Assembly: GCA_963811705.1 (NCBI GenBank) | Contig: CAWESL010000002.1 | Span: forward strand, 434,001 to 498,000 | DNA: 64,000 nucleotides | Direction of reading: 5' to 3' | Source of the DNA: DATJPR01 sp963811705 | GTDB taxonomy: Bacteria; Bacteroidota; Ignavibacteria; UBA10030; UBA6906 | Part shown: piece by piece, positions 7,979 through 16,863 of the stretch | How positions within the stretch are numbered: position 1 is the first letter of the stretch | Layout: every line of letters starts with the position of its first letter | Position numbers and translations under genes: made by a program | The notes under the pieces: generated by a model | What the model was told of the DNA's origin: nothing | Databases searched by the model: none | The model's input: only the letters and a program-made list of their open reading frames with translations

Positions 7979-8080
7979 CGGAACGTAGCGCAGTCCCATT
8001 CCGCACGGAGTTAGCGGAACGAGACCAAAACCGTCGCTAACTCCGATGCGGAATGTGGATCCCGACGATTTTTGTCGGGA
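7979..8080. repeat. Abridged tRNA-Pro-like copy 2 followed by long hairpins
   Basis: 7979-7993 again matches the first 15 nt of tRNA-Pro and is followed by TCCCATTCCG. Hairpin arms CATTCCGCA+GGAGTTAGCG (7997-8016) and CGCTAACTCC+TGCGGAATG (8035-8055) pair almost fully. The outer CATTCCG is shared with copy 1 while the inner stem sequence differs. A third small hairpin, TCCCGAC/GTCGGGA with a T-rich loop, is at 8060-8080. Confidence 0.7.
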
Positions 8081-8112
8081 CCCGGTTGATAGCATGCAAG
8101 AGAGGTTCACCT

Positions 8113-8189
8113 CGGAACGTAGCGCAGCCCGGTAGCGCACTTGAATGGGGTTCAAGGGGTCGCGGGTTCGAATCCCGCCGTTCCGACCA
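8113..8189 (+). tRNA. tRNA-Pro (anticodon GGG)
   Basis: 77 nt folding as a cloverleaf: acceptor CGGAACG/CGTTCCG, D arm GCGC/GCGC, anticodon stem CTTGA/TCAAG with loop ATGGGGT (anticodon GGG after U33), T arm GCGGG-TTCGAAT-CCCGC, discriminator A and encoded CCA. A tyrosine recombinase gene begins 86 bp downstream, so the tRNA is a plausible integration site. Confidence 0.93.
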
Positions 8190-8274
8190 AAAAGCGCAAT
8201 TACAGAGTACGAATCACTGAGGTGGTTGCCCAGTGGTTACTCAGCTGCATCCGAAAGGAGGCAGCTTTTTTATT

Positions 8275-9508
8275 ATGTACCTCTCTCGACGCCGTGGTAT
8301 CTACTACCTGTGGTATGTCAACGACGAAGGTAAGAGACAGAAGGTCTCCACAGGCGCAACCCGCAAGAGCGAAGCCCTCAAGTTTCTCACCCAGTTCAAC
8401 CAACGAAATCACGAGCGCAAACGTAGCATCGCGAAGGTAGGGCTCCCTGACTTCTCGAAGGCGTACATCGAGTACGCCAAGAGCGTCCTCTCCCCCAATT
8501 CCATTCACAGCATCAAGGCTGCATTCAACTGGCTCAGCGGCATGTACGGCGACATCCAACTCGCCGACATCCACGCCCGCGAAGTCGATGCGTTCGTGTC
8601 TGACATTCGGCGCGAAGGGCCGCTCAGACAGAACTGTGCGGTGCTACTTCGTAACACTTGCCAGTGCATTCCAGACAGCCGTGCGTTGGAATCACATCGA
8701 AGAGAATCCCTTCCGAAAGACGGATAAGCCCAAGCTTCGCGAACTCCTCCCGCTTTACTTCACCAAGGAGGAGTTTCTGCGAGTGCTGAACTGCGAGACT
8801 GATGGTGATCTGCGGGACCTCTACATCTTTGCCGTCTTCACGGGGATGCGATTAGGCGAGATTATGGCGTTGCAGTGGGTCGATGTGGACATAGAGCGCA
8901 AGCTCATTCTTGTCTGCAACAGCGAGACCTTCACCACCAAGTCTGGTCGTGTTCGAAGAGTGCCGATGAACGCGGATGTCGTGCACATTCTGAGGGCAAG
9001 GGAAGCAGCTCATGCTGGGCCCACCGTGTTCACCTTCAACGGCGGCCGCCTCACCAAGGACATTGCATCCCGCCATTTCAAGACGTGCGTTATCAAGGCG
9101 GGAGTCAACCCGAAGCTGCACTTCCATTCCTTGCGCCATACCTTCGCCACCTGGCTCGTGCAGGCAGAGGCACCTATCTTCGAGGTGCAGCGACTTCTTG
9201 GACACAGCAGCATCGAGATGACGCAGATCTACGCTCATCGGGCTGCCAGTGAGCTGCACGGCACGGCGAAGCGCATTTGTTCAGAGCTGGCGGAAAGGGT
9301 CAACCAGAATTCTCCCGAAGTCAGTCGAACATTACAGTATATTCGCGTCTGCTTTGGACACCGAGTTCATGACTACTTCAATCCTCATTCGTCTTCACCG
9401 GTCAGACTAAATCGTCTCTCACACTTTGTTCCCATCATTGTTTTTCACCTCAAGAGGCCATTCTTCACGATAGGGGTAAAAGGGGCACACGGCTGGTGTA
9501 ACCCCTGA
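8275..9508 (+). pseudogene. Tyrosine recombinase (integrase), frameshifted
   Basis: The first frame starts at ATG 8275 (ribosome-binding site AAAGGAGG at 8254-8261) and holds the N-terminal part and core-binding (SAM-like) domain; it terminates at 8727. The continuation is in the next frame from about 8611-8640 (the ...RTVRCYFVTL helix) to a stop at 9508. The catalytic half is complete: Arg in TGMRLGE, Lys in TKSGRVRR, HSLRH, LLGHSS and the nucleophile Tyr in MTQIYAH. A one-base shift therefore separates two otherwise intact halves, so this is a recent pseudogene, a sequencing error or, less likely, a programmed shift. Position beside tRNA-Pro is typical for integrative elements, but no cargo or second attachment site is seen. 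Confidence 0.8.
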
Positions 9509-9608
9509 CTGTGTGAAGTCTTGTCGATTCACAATAATACTCTTCTTGGAGCCAGATTCCTCTTAACGACATTTCAGAACATTCACCTCTCCTCCGAAAG
9601 GCATTCCA

Positions 9609-11246
9609 ATGAAATGCTTGATGGCGATTCTCTTTGGACTGGGAATTCTTGTTCAGAGTTCGAACGCTCAAGTTCCAACCGCCGGTCTGGTCGCGCACTA
9701 CGTGTTCCAAGGAAGCGCTCAGGATATCAGCGGAAATGGCAATGATGGGACCGTGAATGGGGCGGTTCCGGACACGAATATGAGTGGGATTCCGGGTGGG
9801 GCCTATAGAGTTGCTGGTGGAACCAACATCGCTTTGCCCAACGCATTCAAATGTTCTTCTATGACGTTCTCGGCCTGGGTGAAAAGTGATCAATCGACCT
9901 CAAGCGGAACGATCTTCGAAGAATATGTAGACGAGACTCATTGTATGGCGCTCGGGCAGATTCACATTAACGATTGCATCGGATTATGGCTGCGCAATGG
10001 TGCGATTTCGTTTCAATGGTCGATCGCTTCGCCCTTCGGGAGCGCACCCAAAGGTACCTGGCATTTCGTATGCTTCGTCGTTGATAGTGCAGCGGATCAA
10101 GTATCCCTTGTGATCGATTCGATCCAGGCGACACCAGTCCAGATGAATGGCTTCACTCCAACAAGCCTGTCTACCCTGGTACACACTACAATCGGCACTG
10201 CCTATTACAATCCAATAGACCATTTCAACGGGGTTATTGACGATATTCATATCTATAATCGTGCTCTTGCTGATGCCGAAGTGCGGGAGCTTTTTCGTGA
10301 GGGAGGGTGGACCGACAATATTAACGACGGCCTGATCGCCTACTTCCCCTTCAACGGTGACGGAAACGATGCAAGTGGATATGGACATCACGGGACAGTA
10401 TTAGGAGCTTTGCCCGCCGCAGATCGCTTCGCCAATCAGAATAGCGCCTATTTCTTTTCAAATGGAACAGAAGTTGCCCTTCCTAATGTGTTCAAGTACT
10501 CATCAATGACATTCAGTGCATGGATCAGGACATCAGCAGGATCAACATCCCGTCAAGTGTTTACAATCTACGAGGACGCGACGCATTGCCTCGCGTTGGG
10601 GCAGACCTGGCGAAATGACAATCTGTACCTATGGGAGAGATATGGGGGGACGGATTTTCGATGGGTGATCAACTCAGGAACCGGGACTGCGCCGCTGCAA
10701 CAATGGCATCACGTTGCATTTACGTTGGACGCGGGGACCGACAGTGCAAGCCTGTACGTTGATAGCGTTCTCCGTGGCCATGCAAAGATGAGCGGGTATT
10801 CGCCAGCCAGTTTTGATACTATCACTCATACATCAATAGGCCATGCTTATTACTCCTCAGATCAAGCACAAGATGCGTATGACGGGGCGATCGATGAGGT
10901 CAAAATCTACAATCGCGCGCTTTCCCATTTCGAAATTCAGACAATCCTATCCGTTGAAAGCAGTTTTGCTCGCACAATTCCTATAGGTTGTGTACTGGCC
11001 CAGAATTACCCCAATCCGTTCAACCCGTCCACAACAATCCAATACGTCCTACCACGCCGATCCTATGTGACTCTCATGGTGTACAATGCGCTTGGCCAGG
11101 AGGTAGCAAAGTTGCAGGACGGGGAAGTTGAAAGAGGCAATCACGTTGTCCATTTCGACGGTAGCAATCTGGCAAGTGGCGTCTATTTCTACACGATGAG
11201 AGCCGGGGCATTCGTTCAAACCCGCAAGCTCGTGTTGGTGAAATAG
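9609..11246 (+). CDS. Secreted protein with two LamG domains and T9SS sorting domain
   Basis: 545 residues with signal peptide 1-20 (LFGLGILVQSSNA). Two laminin-G-like/concanavalin-type jelly rolls follow, about 25-225 and 243-450, each with the HYVFQGSAQDISGNGNDG / YFPFNGDGNDASGYGHHG opening and the closing IYNRAL motif. The tail (about 463-545) is a T9SS sorting domain beginning at QNYPNPFNP and ending LVLVK. LamG-3 domains bind sugars or proteins, so this is probably a surface adhesin or carbohydrate-binding protein. No catalytic motif. The two LamG repeats are similar and arose by duplication. Confidence 0.85.
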   Translation: MKCLMAILFGLGILVQSSNAQVPTAGLVAHYVFQGSAQDISGNGNDGTVNGAVPDTNMSGIPGGAYRVAGGTNIALPNAFKCSSMTFSAWVKSDQSTSSGTIFEEYVDETHCMALGQIHINDCIGLWLRNGAISFQWSIASPFGSAPKGTWHFVCFVVDSAADQVSLVIDSIQATPVQMNGFTPTSLSTLVHTTIGTAYYNPIDHFNGVIDDIHIYNRALADAEVRELFREGGWTDNINDGLIAYFPFNGDGNDASGYGHHGTVLGALPAADRFANQNSAYFFSNGTEVALPNVFKYSSMTFSAWIRTSAGSTSRQVFTIYEDATHCLALGQTWRNDNLYLWERYGGTDFRWVINSGTGTAPLQQWHHVAFTLDAGTDSASLYVDSVLRGHAKMSGYSPASFDTITHTSIGHAYYSSDQAQDAYDGAIDEVKIYNRALSHFEIQTILSVESSFARTIPIGCVLAQNYPNPFNPSTTIQYVLPRRSYVTLMVYNALGQEVAKLQDGEVERGNHVVHFDGSNLASGVYFYTMRAGAFVQTRKLVLVK

Positions 11247-11631
11247 TAGATCGACTTCGGTATTCACCGTCGATAGGCTCACAACGGAGTGAAATGCTCT
11301 CCATCGTTCCTACGAAGAGGGCATTTCTCTCATGTGCTGCCAACGACCCTACTACCCGAGGGCCAAATGATGTCCTGCCTTGGTCGAAACCAAGAATAAA
11401 CGGACTATCGGGGGCACGATCCTTACTCTCAATCCATGAACGGATTTCCTGTCTGTTGGAAACCTGCCTATCCCTGCACCCCAAGTCCTATCGTGTGATA
11501 TCCGGAAGAACTACAAAGTGACAACCATGCCTCAAGCCTTGGGGCGGGCCAAGTGGTCGACATCCATTTTCGCTTCTCCTTGAACTTCCAATTGTGCATA
11601 TTCACTGGGCAACCAGAACGTAACACGTTGG
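11247..11631. other. Intergenic stretch, nothing definite
   Basis: 385 bases between two secreted-protein genes. A 75-codon frame at 11294-11521 has no ribosome-binding site or recognisable composition. No terminator or repeat identified. Confidence 0.3.
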
Positions 11632-12303
11632 ATGGAGCCGATCGAAATCACGAAGCGAATCATCCTTGTGGTTCTCGTAACCGTCGGCTTCGGTTCACAA
11701 TCGAACCAAGCTGCCACGCCGCAGGAGCTACAGGCCGGCCAAATTCGTCGATCCAGCACCGTGACAGGAACGGTCAGAGACTCGGCTTCGGGTGATCCTC
11801 TCCCTAGCGCCAATGTTTTCGTTCCAGGAACCGTCATTGGCATGGCAACCGACCGCCGGGGAAACTTTTCTCTTCGTAACGTTCCCTTGAGCATCCATAC
11901 TCTCAAAGTCGCCTACATTGGCTATGTAACAGTCTCGACCGACAGTCTTGTCGTTGTAGCCGACAGTGTCCCGCACCTGAACATTCAGCTTCAGGCCGCT
12001 CCGCTGTATTCATCGGCGGACCTTCATCGTGATGTCATGAATATGGGGAGGGCTTCAGCCGATTCAGACTTAGCCAAGGGCATCGTCGTCCTCTATTCGC
12101 CCGACGATATTACCCCCGACGAGGCAGAATTTGCACGGAACTACGGATTCACCTTCAAGAAGAATAAAAAATACTCCATGGTCTACTTCATGGCCTACGA
12201 TGCCAGAGTGAATGAATATCTCGTGCAAACCTACGGTGAAAGGTTCAATGACAATCTCAAGGCACTCTGGCATCGCAATCATGAGCAGTGGATGGGCGAT
12301 TGA
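11632..12303 (+). CDS. Exported carboxypeptidase-regulatory-like domain protein
   Basis: 223 residues. A signal peptide covers about 1-28 (IILVVLVTVGFGSQSNQA). Residues 43-125 form a CarboxypepD_reg-like beta-sandwich (VTGTVRDSASGDPLPSANVFVPGT, then LKVAYIGYVT), the domain found at the front of TonB-dependent receptors but here alone. The C-terminal 85 residues (TFKKNKKYSMVYFMAYDARVNEYL...) are an uncharacterised conserved region. Periplasmic or outer-membrane associated. Function unknown; it could be a receptor fragment, but the ends look complete. Confidence 0.68.
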   Translation: MEPIEITKRIILVVLVTVGFGSQSNQAATPQELQAGQIRRSSTVTGTVRDSASGDPLPSANVFVPGTVIGMATDRRGNFSLRNVPLSIHTLKVAYIGYVTVSTDSLVVVADSVPHLNIQLQAAPLYSSADLHRDVMNMGRASADSDLAKGIVVLYSPDDITPDEAEFARNYGFTFKKNKKYSMVYFMAYDARVNEYLVQTYGERFNDNLKALWHRNHEQWMGD

Positions 12304-12451
12304 ATTTCCGGTCGACGAGACTGATCGAGCGCCGACCAATGCCACCCCGCACGGGTACTGCTGCGATGATCTCACAATTTCATCACCCATCATGAGCACG
12401 GACTGATGGATCCTCACCCCGTTCGAAATCGCCACCGCATTCTTCTGGCGG

Positions 12452-13036
12452 TCATAATTCCTCTCTTCCCGTTCGTCTCCCCCAAGCCGTCGCAAGCATC
12501 ACGGCATGCCTGACGGTCCCGATGTCAAATCTGTCCGGAACATAGTCTTCTCCAGCCCACATCCTGTATTCGTCATGTTCCGGATCCCGCGGATTCTTCA
12601 TCGCATTGAGGAAACGTTCAAATCCCGACGGCCCTCCACAATCCTCCGGCGGGCCTCTCCGCTCGCCGGCGACAACATACGGGAGATCGTCAAGGGCTTC
12701 TTCCACTCTCAACGACTCGACGCGGATACGATGCACCCAGTCGTCTCCAAAATCGTACGTGTATGTGAACTCCGCGCCGATGGACAAGCCGAGTCTTGAG
12801 AGGCGGGCTCGGGTTGAATCCTCCCCTTCCGCCTCCGCATCGGGTGCCTGGTATTTGACCCCTGACACTTCGAATTCGTACAGGTGGTAGTCGCACCACT
12901 CAAACATCAGTTGAATGATCCGATGAAGCTCGTCGAGCGTCGTGGCGCTGGGCACAATGACACGCCGCCAGATTTCAGGTACTATGTCCGCAAGCACGAC
13001 TCTGAGTTCAACGAATTCTTTACGGTTCTTTGCCAT
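12452..13036 (-). CDS. Plasmid pRiA4b ORF-3-family protein
   Basis: 194 residues from the ATG at 13036, preceded by AAGGGGG; longer in-frame starts would lie inside the upstream SEC-C gene. The sequence shows the pRiA4b ORF-3-like signature: the PEIWRRVIVPS strand, LHRIIQLMFEWCDYHLYEF, TYTYDFGDDWVHRI, GPPEDCGGPSGFERF. The family is widespread in bacteria and on plasmids without a known biochemical role; a domain of the same fold accompanies some transposases. It lies 10 bp downstream of the DUF1186/SEC-C gene, a pairing seen in other genomes, so the two are probably co-transcribed. Confidence 0.82.
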   Translation of the reverse strand: MAKNRKEFVELRVVLADIVPEIWRRVIVPSATTLDELHRIIQLMFEWCDYHLYEFEVSGVKYQAPDAEAEGEDSTRARLSRLGLSIGAEFTYTYDFGDDWVHRIRVESLRVEEALDDLPYVVAGERRGPPEDCGGPSGFERFLNAMKNPRDPEHDEYRMWAGEDYVPDRFDIGTVRHAVMLATAWGRRTGREEL

Positions 13037-13046
13037 ACTTGCCCCC

Positions 13047-14528
13047 TTACTTCCCATGACACCTCTTGTACTTTTTCCCGCTTCCGCATGGGCACGGTTC
13101 GTTGCGGCCGACCCTCGGGAATTCCGGTTTTGATGGAGGGGCGGACTCGGGAGGCATGAATTCTCCATCAACGACCCTCGGACCAAATGGTTCCGCCTCA
13201 AGCGCCTCAGCCTCATCCCCCCTCCCGAGTTCTTTCAGCATGGGGAGAAGTCGTTCGAAGACTCCGTCTCTATCGTACTCGCTCTCAGAGAGGTCTAGTG
13301 CGAGTCTATACATTTGTTCCGCCCGCTCCAAATCGCCGAGCTTGTTGAGCGCATCCCCCGACTTGATGCGGACCCAGGCATCGGTGGGGAACGCGTCAAG
13401 GACCTCGCCGATCTGCTGCAGGGCTTCCTCCCTTCGCCCCGCTTCAGCCAGGATCATTGCCCGATCGCCCAGGAAGTTCTCCCGCTCAGCCACCGCTCCC
13501 CATACCCGTCCGAGATCGAGCGCTTCCTCAACCATCCCTGTGTGCGCGAGCGCGAACGGCAATTCAACCAGCCACGCGCCGATATCTCCTTCTCCTCTCA
13601 GATCGAGTTCTTCAAGCCGTTCTCCGCTGGTGATCACCTTCGAAAGTCGGTTGGCAAGTTCATACTGCGCGCGGAGAACCTCACTCGTCGGCTGGGCATC
13701 GGTGCCGTCGAATCGGGACAACGCGGCCTTCTCGACGCTGCTTAGCAACTCTTCGTTGTCAGCATACCACTTCGGAATCGTCTGCATTTCCCGGTTTTCC
13801 GCAGAGAGCGCCCATCGTTTCCACTGATCGTTGACACCATACACGTCGTGTGCCCGTCCTGAAAGAAAGTCACTTCTTCTTCCCTTGTGAAACGCATCGA
13901 GCACATCATCAGCGCTGGCCATCACGCCAAAAACAGAATCGGCGTAGGCCATGGAAGCGGCGAATGCTTCACCTCTGCTCTTCAATTCCATAAGACCACA
14001 ATCGGCGCAGTCGCAGAGGATGCCTGCAAGATGATCGATCGGTATATCGCCGGGTTGGTCCAAAAGTCTCTCGATAAATGCAATCGCATCGGCCCTCCGG
14101 TCAGGATGAAAATACGGCATCGCCGCTACGCCCTGCACTATGCTGCCACGCACAGTTTCGTCAACGTTCGCGTCCCTGGCAAATTCCTGGAGTTCCTCCA
14201 AAAAGCCATATCCCGATTTTGCGATGGGCAACCACATATGCTCGGTCAATGAGTCTCCGTACACGAGACGGAGATCCTCGTCGCTCATTGTGAGGCACGA
14301 CAGGAGGTCAGGGATGAACCCGGAGTCCCCCATTTCGGTCAGGAGGAAGACGGCCTGGCAATCTGTCGCATCGACAGGCCGCTCGGGGACATCGTGAATC
14401 GCGGCGCGATGGGCAAGTGCCTTCCGGAGGTACGGTTGGAAGTACTCGCGATCCGCGAGGATTGCGTCGATTTCTTCACGGCCCAAGTACCATCGAGACC
14501 GCAGCGCTTCACACAGTTGCTCCCTCAC
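13047..14528 (-). CDS. DUF1186/TPR protein with C-terminal SEC-C zinc motif
   Basis: 493 residues, GTG start with CAGGAG upstream. Residues 1-210 resemble DUF1186, an alpha-helical HEAT-like region. Residues 255-430 carry TPR-like helices (for instance RAEQMYRLALDLSES). The last 20 residues are a SEC-C motif, CPCGSGKKYKRCHG, in which three Cys and one His bind zinc as in the tail of SecA. SEC-C proteins may bind ribosomes or SecB-like partners, but this architecture has not been characterised. Cytoplasmic. Operon with the following pRiA4b ORF-3-like gene. Confidence 0.8.
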   Translation of the reverse strand: MREQLCEALRSRWYLGREEIDAILADREYFQPYLRKALAHRAAIHDVPERPVDATDCQAVFLLTEMGDSGFIPDLLSCLTMSDEDLRLVYGDSLTEHMWLPIAKSGYGFLEELQEFARDANVDETVRGSIVQGVAAMPYFHPDRRADAIAFIERLLDQPGDIPIDHLAGILCDCADCGLMELKSRGEAFAASMAYADSVFGVMASADDVLDAFHKGRRSDFLSGRAHDVYGVNDQWKRWALSAENREMQTIPKWYADNEELLSSVEKAALSRFDGTDAQPTSEVLRAQYELANRLSKVITSGERLEELDLRGEGDIGAWLVELPFALAHTGMVEEALDLGRVWGAVAERENFLGDRAMILAEAGRREEALQQIGEVLDAFPTDAWVRIKSGDALNKLGDLERAEQMYRLALDLSESEYDRDGVFERLLPMLKELGRGDEAEALEAEPFGPRVVDGEFMPPESAPPSKPEFPRVGRNEPCPCGSGKKYKRCHGK

Positions 14529-14697
14529 AGAACAGAACTCCTGGGGCAGTTGGCGTCATAGGGGTCATCGTCAAATTCGGTCGGGCGAACGGTAGGGAAG
14601 GTGCACTTCTTGAATCTATGCTTGGCGGGGCTCAATTTCAAGGCGGGGGGCTACTTTGCTCTACTGTGAAATTGTTCGAGGAGGGGAAGTCTGATCT

Positions 14698-14925
14698 CTA
14701 TTTGAAATGCACTTTCAAACCGGCTTTATCCGCTTCGCTGACTTCAGATAAATAGGCTTTTAAGACCGATCCAATTTCGATTATTTCCTGAACATCGATG
14801 AACCGAATCTGACGGGCTACCTGCCCATTCTGTGTTTGCTGGATGAAGATTTCCGTTTCATCTTTCAACAAGGCGTCCTTGTCAGACAGAATCGCACAAT
14901 ATTCTCTGAACCCGTGAATCAACAC
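14698..14925 (-). CDS. Small hypothetical protein (75 residues) or gene remnant
   Basis: GTG start at 14925; the frame is closed upstream by a stop 18 bases before it. The sequence has natural amino-acid composition (VLIHGFREYCAILSDKD, FIQQTQNGQVARQIRFIDV) and two helices, but no recognisable family. Because it starts abruptly, it could be the 3' remnant of a longer gene. No coupled neighbour. Confidence 0.4.
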   Translation of the reverse strand: MLIHGFREYCAILSDKDALLKDETEIFIQQTQNGQVARQIRFIDVQEIIEIGSVLKAYLSEVSEADKAGLKVHFK

Positions 14926-15043
14926 TCTTCTTCGGCGAGACCGCCGTCAAGAAGATCGGATCCTTAATCCACAAATTCCTTCTGCCATCTGGTGCCTTCG
15001 TAAAAGAATAGGTCAGGCTTGGGATTCACCATGCACGTTGAAG

Positions 15044-15694
15044 TCATTTCTTTACGTATATGGAGAAACCCATAGGGGTGTCGCGTATTTCATAATTCTT
15101 GAAATCCGTCTGTGCAATAAAGGTCTCAAACTCTTCTCTGCTGTACGCGACGCTTCGTTGAATTGCACCGGCTATGTACGCGGTGGCTCCTTTCAATCCC
15201 ATGCTTTCTGCGACCTTTTTGGTCGCACTCAGTGACACTTTTCTGTTTAAATCCATTATCAGGGCTGTGCCTCCCGGCTTTAGTACTCTGTGCATCTCTT
15301 CTAATGCTTTGAGCGGCTCTTTGAAGTTCTTGAATGCGAGAACGCAAATAATGAAGTTGAACACCTTTGTCTGATAAGGCATCCTGGAAGCATTCCCCTG
15401 CTGGAATTCTATTTGAACACCCGCCGCCATCGCATTCTTCGTGCAAATCTCTACGAGGTCCTTGCTAATGTCCATGCCAGCGATCTTGTACTTCCCCATT
15501 TTGGCGAGTTCAATCGCCAGGTAGCCGGCTCCAGGGGCTATTTCAAGCACAGAATCTCCATCCGCGATATGCTTGCTTACCTCCGCAGCTTGTTCCTTCA
15601 TCTCGGCGACGCGATGTTCACGTGTCATCGTGTCATACGCTCTTGCCTGCGGTCCTTCAATTCCCAGGTCTTTGAAACGTTTGAATAACCTCAT
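15044..15694 (-). CDS. Class I SAM-dependent methyltransferase
   Basis: 216 residues from the ATG at 15694 (GAGAGG upstream). Rossmann-type methyltransferase: motif I VLEIAPGAGYLA (about 49-60) binds S-adenosylmethionine, motif II acidic residue in AGMDIS, motif post-II GNASRMPY, and the LKPGGTALIMD strand of motif III. Related to the UbiE/Methyltransf_11 group. No substrate-specific region recognised; small-molecule methylation is likely. Cytoplasmic and apparently monocistronic. Confidence 0.82.
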   Translation of the reverse strand: MRLFKRFKDLGIEGPQARAYDTMTREHRVAEMKEQAAEVSKHIADGDSVLEIAPGAGYLAIELAKMGKYKIAGMDISKDLVEICTKNAMAAGVQIEFQQGNASRMPYQTKVFNFIICVLAFKNFKEPLKALEEMHRVLKPGGTALIMDLNRKVSLSATKKVAESMGLKGATAYIAGAIQRSVAYSREEFETFIAQTDFKNYEIRDTPMGFSIYVKK

Positions 15695-15812
15695 CAATGC
15701 CTCTCTTCGAGCGATTGCGAGACTTCAGGAGTCTCTTCCAGCGTTGCGTGTCCTCGGGCCCATCGCGACAGACGATCCCGCATTAGGCGGAAATCAGCAA
15801 CGGGATCCGTTT

Positions 15813-16292
15813 TCAGCTCACCGCTTTCTTCACGAGCGCGATGATTTTTGCCTCGTCGACGGCCGTCAACTCCGTTAATGCGAAAGCGACCGGCCACATA
15901 GCGCCTTCGTCGAGGTTTGCAGAATCGTTGAACCCGAAGATCGCGTATCTCTCTTTGAACTTCTGGCGATCGCGGAAGTAGCAGACGATCTTGCCATCCT
16001 TCGCATATGCGGGCATTCCGTACCAGGTTTTCGCCGAAAGGGCCGGAGCGGCAGCTTTGATAACCGTGTGGAGCCGTTTTGACATTGTGCGATCCGGTTC
16101 CTTCATCGCCACGATCGCGGCGAGTGCGGCGCTCTCCCCCGCCGCCTTGTCCTTGTTCGCGCGCTCCTCCGCCTTCTGCTCCTGGGCGCGCGCCTTCATC
16201 GCGGCGCGTTCTTCCTCCGTGAATCCCGTGGAATTCCTTTTGGCAGCAGTAGAACCCTTTCGGGATTTTTGCGCTTTCTTGCTTGCGTTCAT
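15813..16292 (-). CDS. DUF1801 (iron-chaperone-fold) protein
   Basis: 159 residues from the ATG at 16292, preceded by GGAGG. The first 60 residues are Lys/Ala/Glu-rich and probably disordered or coiled-coil. Residues 75-155 match DUF1801: ALSAKTWYGMPAYAKDGKIVCYF and the ending ...EAKIIALVKKAVS. Members of this fold include YdhG/frataxin-like proteins, but the metal role is not established for this branch. Cytoplasmic; no operon partner. Confidence 0.72.
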   Translation of the reverse strand: MNASKKAQKSRKGSTAAKRNSTGFTEEERAAMKARAQEQKAEERANKDKAAGESAALAAIVAMKEPDRTMSKRLHTVIKAAAPALSAKTWYGMPAYAKDGKIVCYFRDRQKFKERYAIFGFNDSANLDEGAMWPVAFALTELTAVDEAKIIALVKKAVS

Positions 16293-16863
16293 AAAAACCT
16301 CCGCTTGATGTTGTCGACTTGATAGGGCTTTCATTTCCGCGTGAGTTCCATTCGGGTCCAGACCAATAGCCTGGTTTCCAACCTTGACGCTGATTCAATA
16401 TGGCTGATCCGCGCATGGCTCAGCACCCAGGAGGGTACGGAATCGCGCCACTGCTCCAGCATGTCCTTGTCTGGATAAATTAACAATGGATGAGATAAGG
16501 AAGTTTGGACAAGTTTCCGGAGATTTTGGATGGTTGATCAGGCGGCAGCATGCCTGCAGGCAGATTAATGGAGGGTGGATATTCCAGCGGTGGAAGGGCA
16601 AATTGCCAGGAACTCAGGCCCGTGGGACGGCCTCGCGTCAGACAGCGGTTCATCAGGCGCAATTTGCTCGCAAGCTGCAATTGAAAATCTCGCCACGCTG
16701 AAGTACATTCCTCAAATGAACATGGTTGAATCTCATGGAGCACACCTTGGGGAGACGGTGCGGGAACGGGCAGCCCGCAGTTACGTTGGGCCGTGCGGTT
16801 AAATAGAGTTTTTGAATTGTGGAGACTGCGTTAACCTGAATCAGCACAAGAGAGGAGTTCACA
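16293..16863. other. Intergenic stretch, no gene seen
   Basis: About 570 bases. Several short overlapping frames exist on both strands without ribosome-binding sites or recognisable sequence. It carries the promoter of the SGNH hydrolase gene, whose ribosome-binding site GAGAGGAG lies just before 16864. Confidence 0.35.

Noticed and set aside
7833..8080. Integron attC sites
   Set aside because: Hairpins near a tyrosine recombinase are suggestive, but the recombinase lacks the integron-specific insert and the units carry no cassette genes or GTTRRRY-type core sites.
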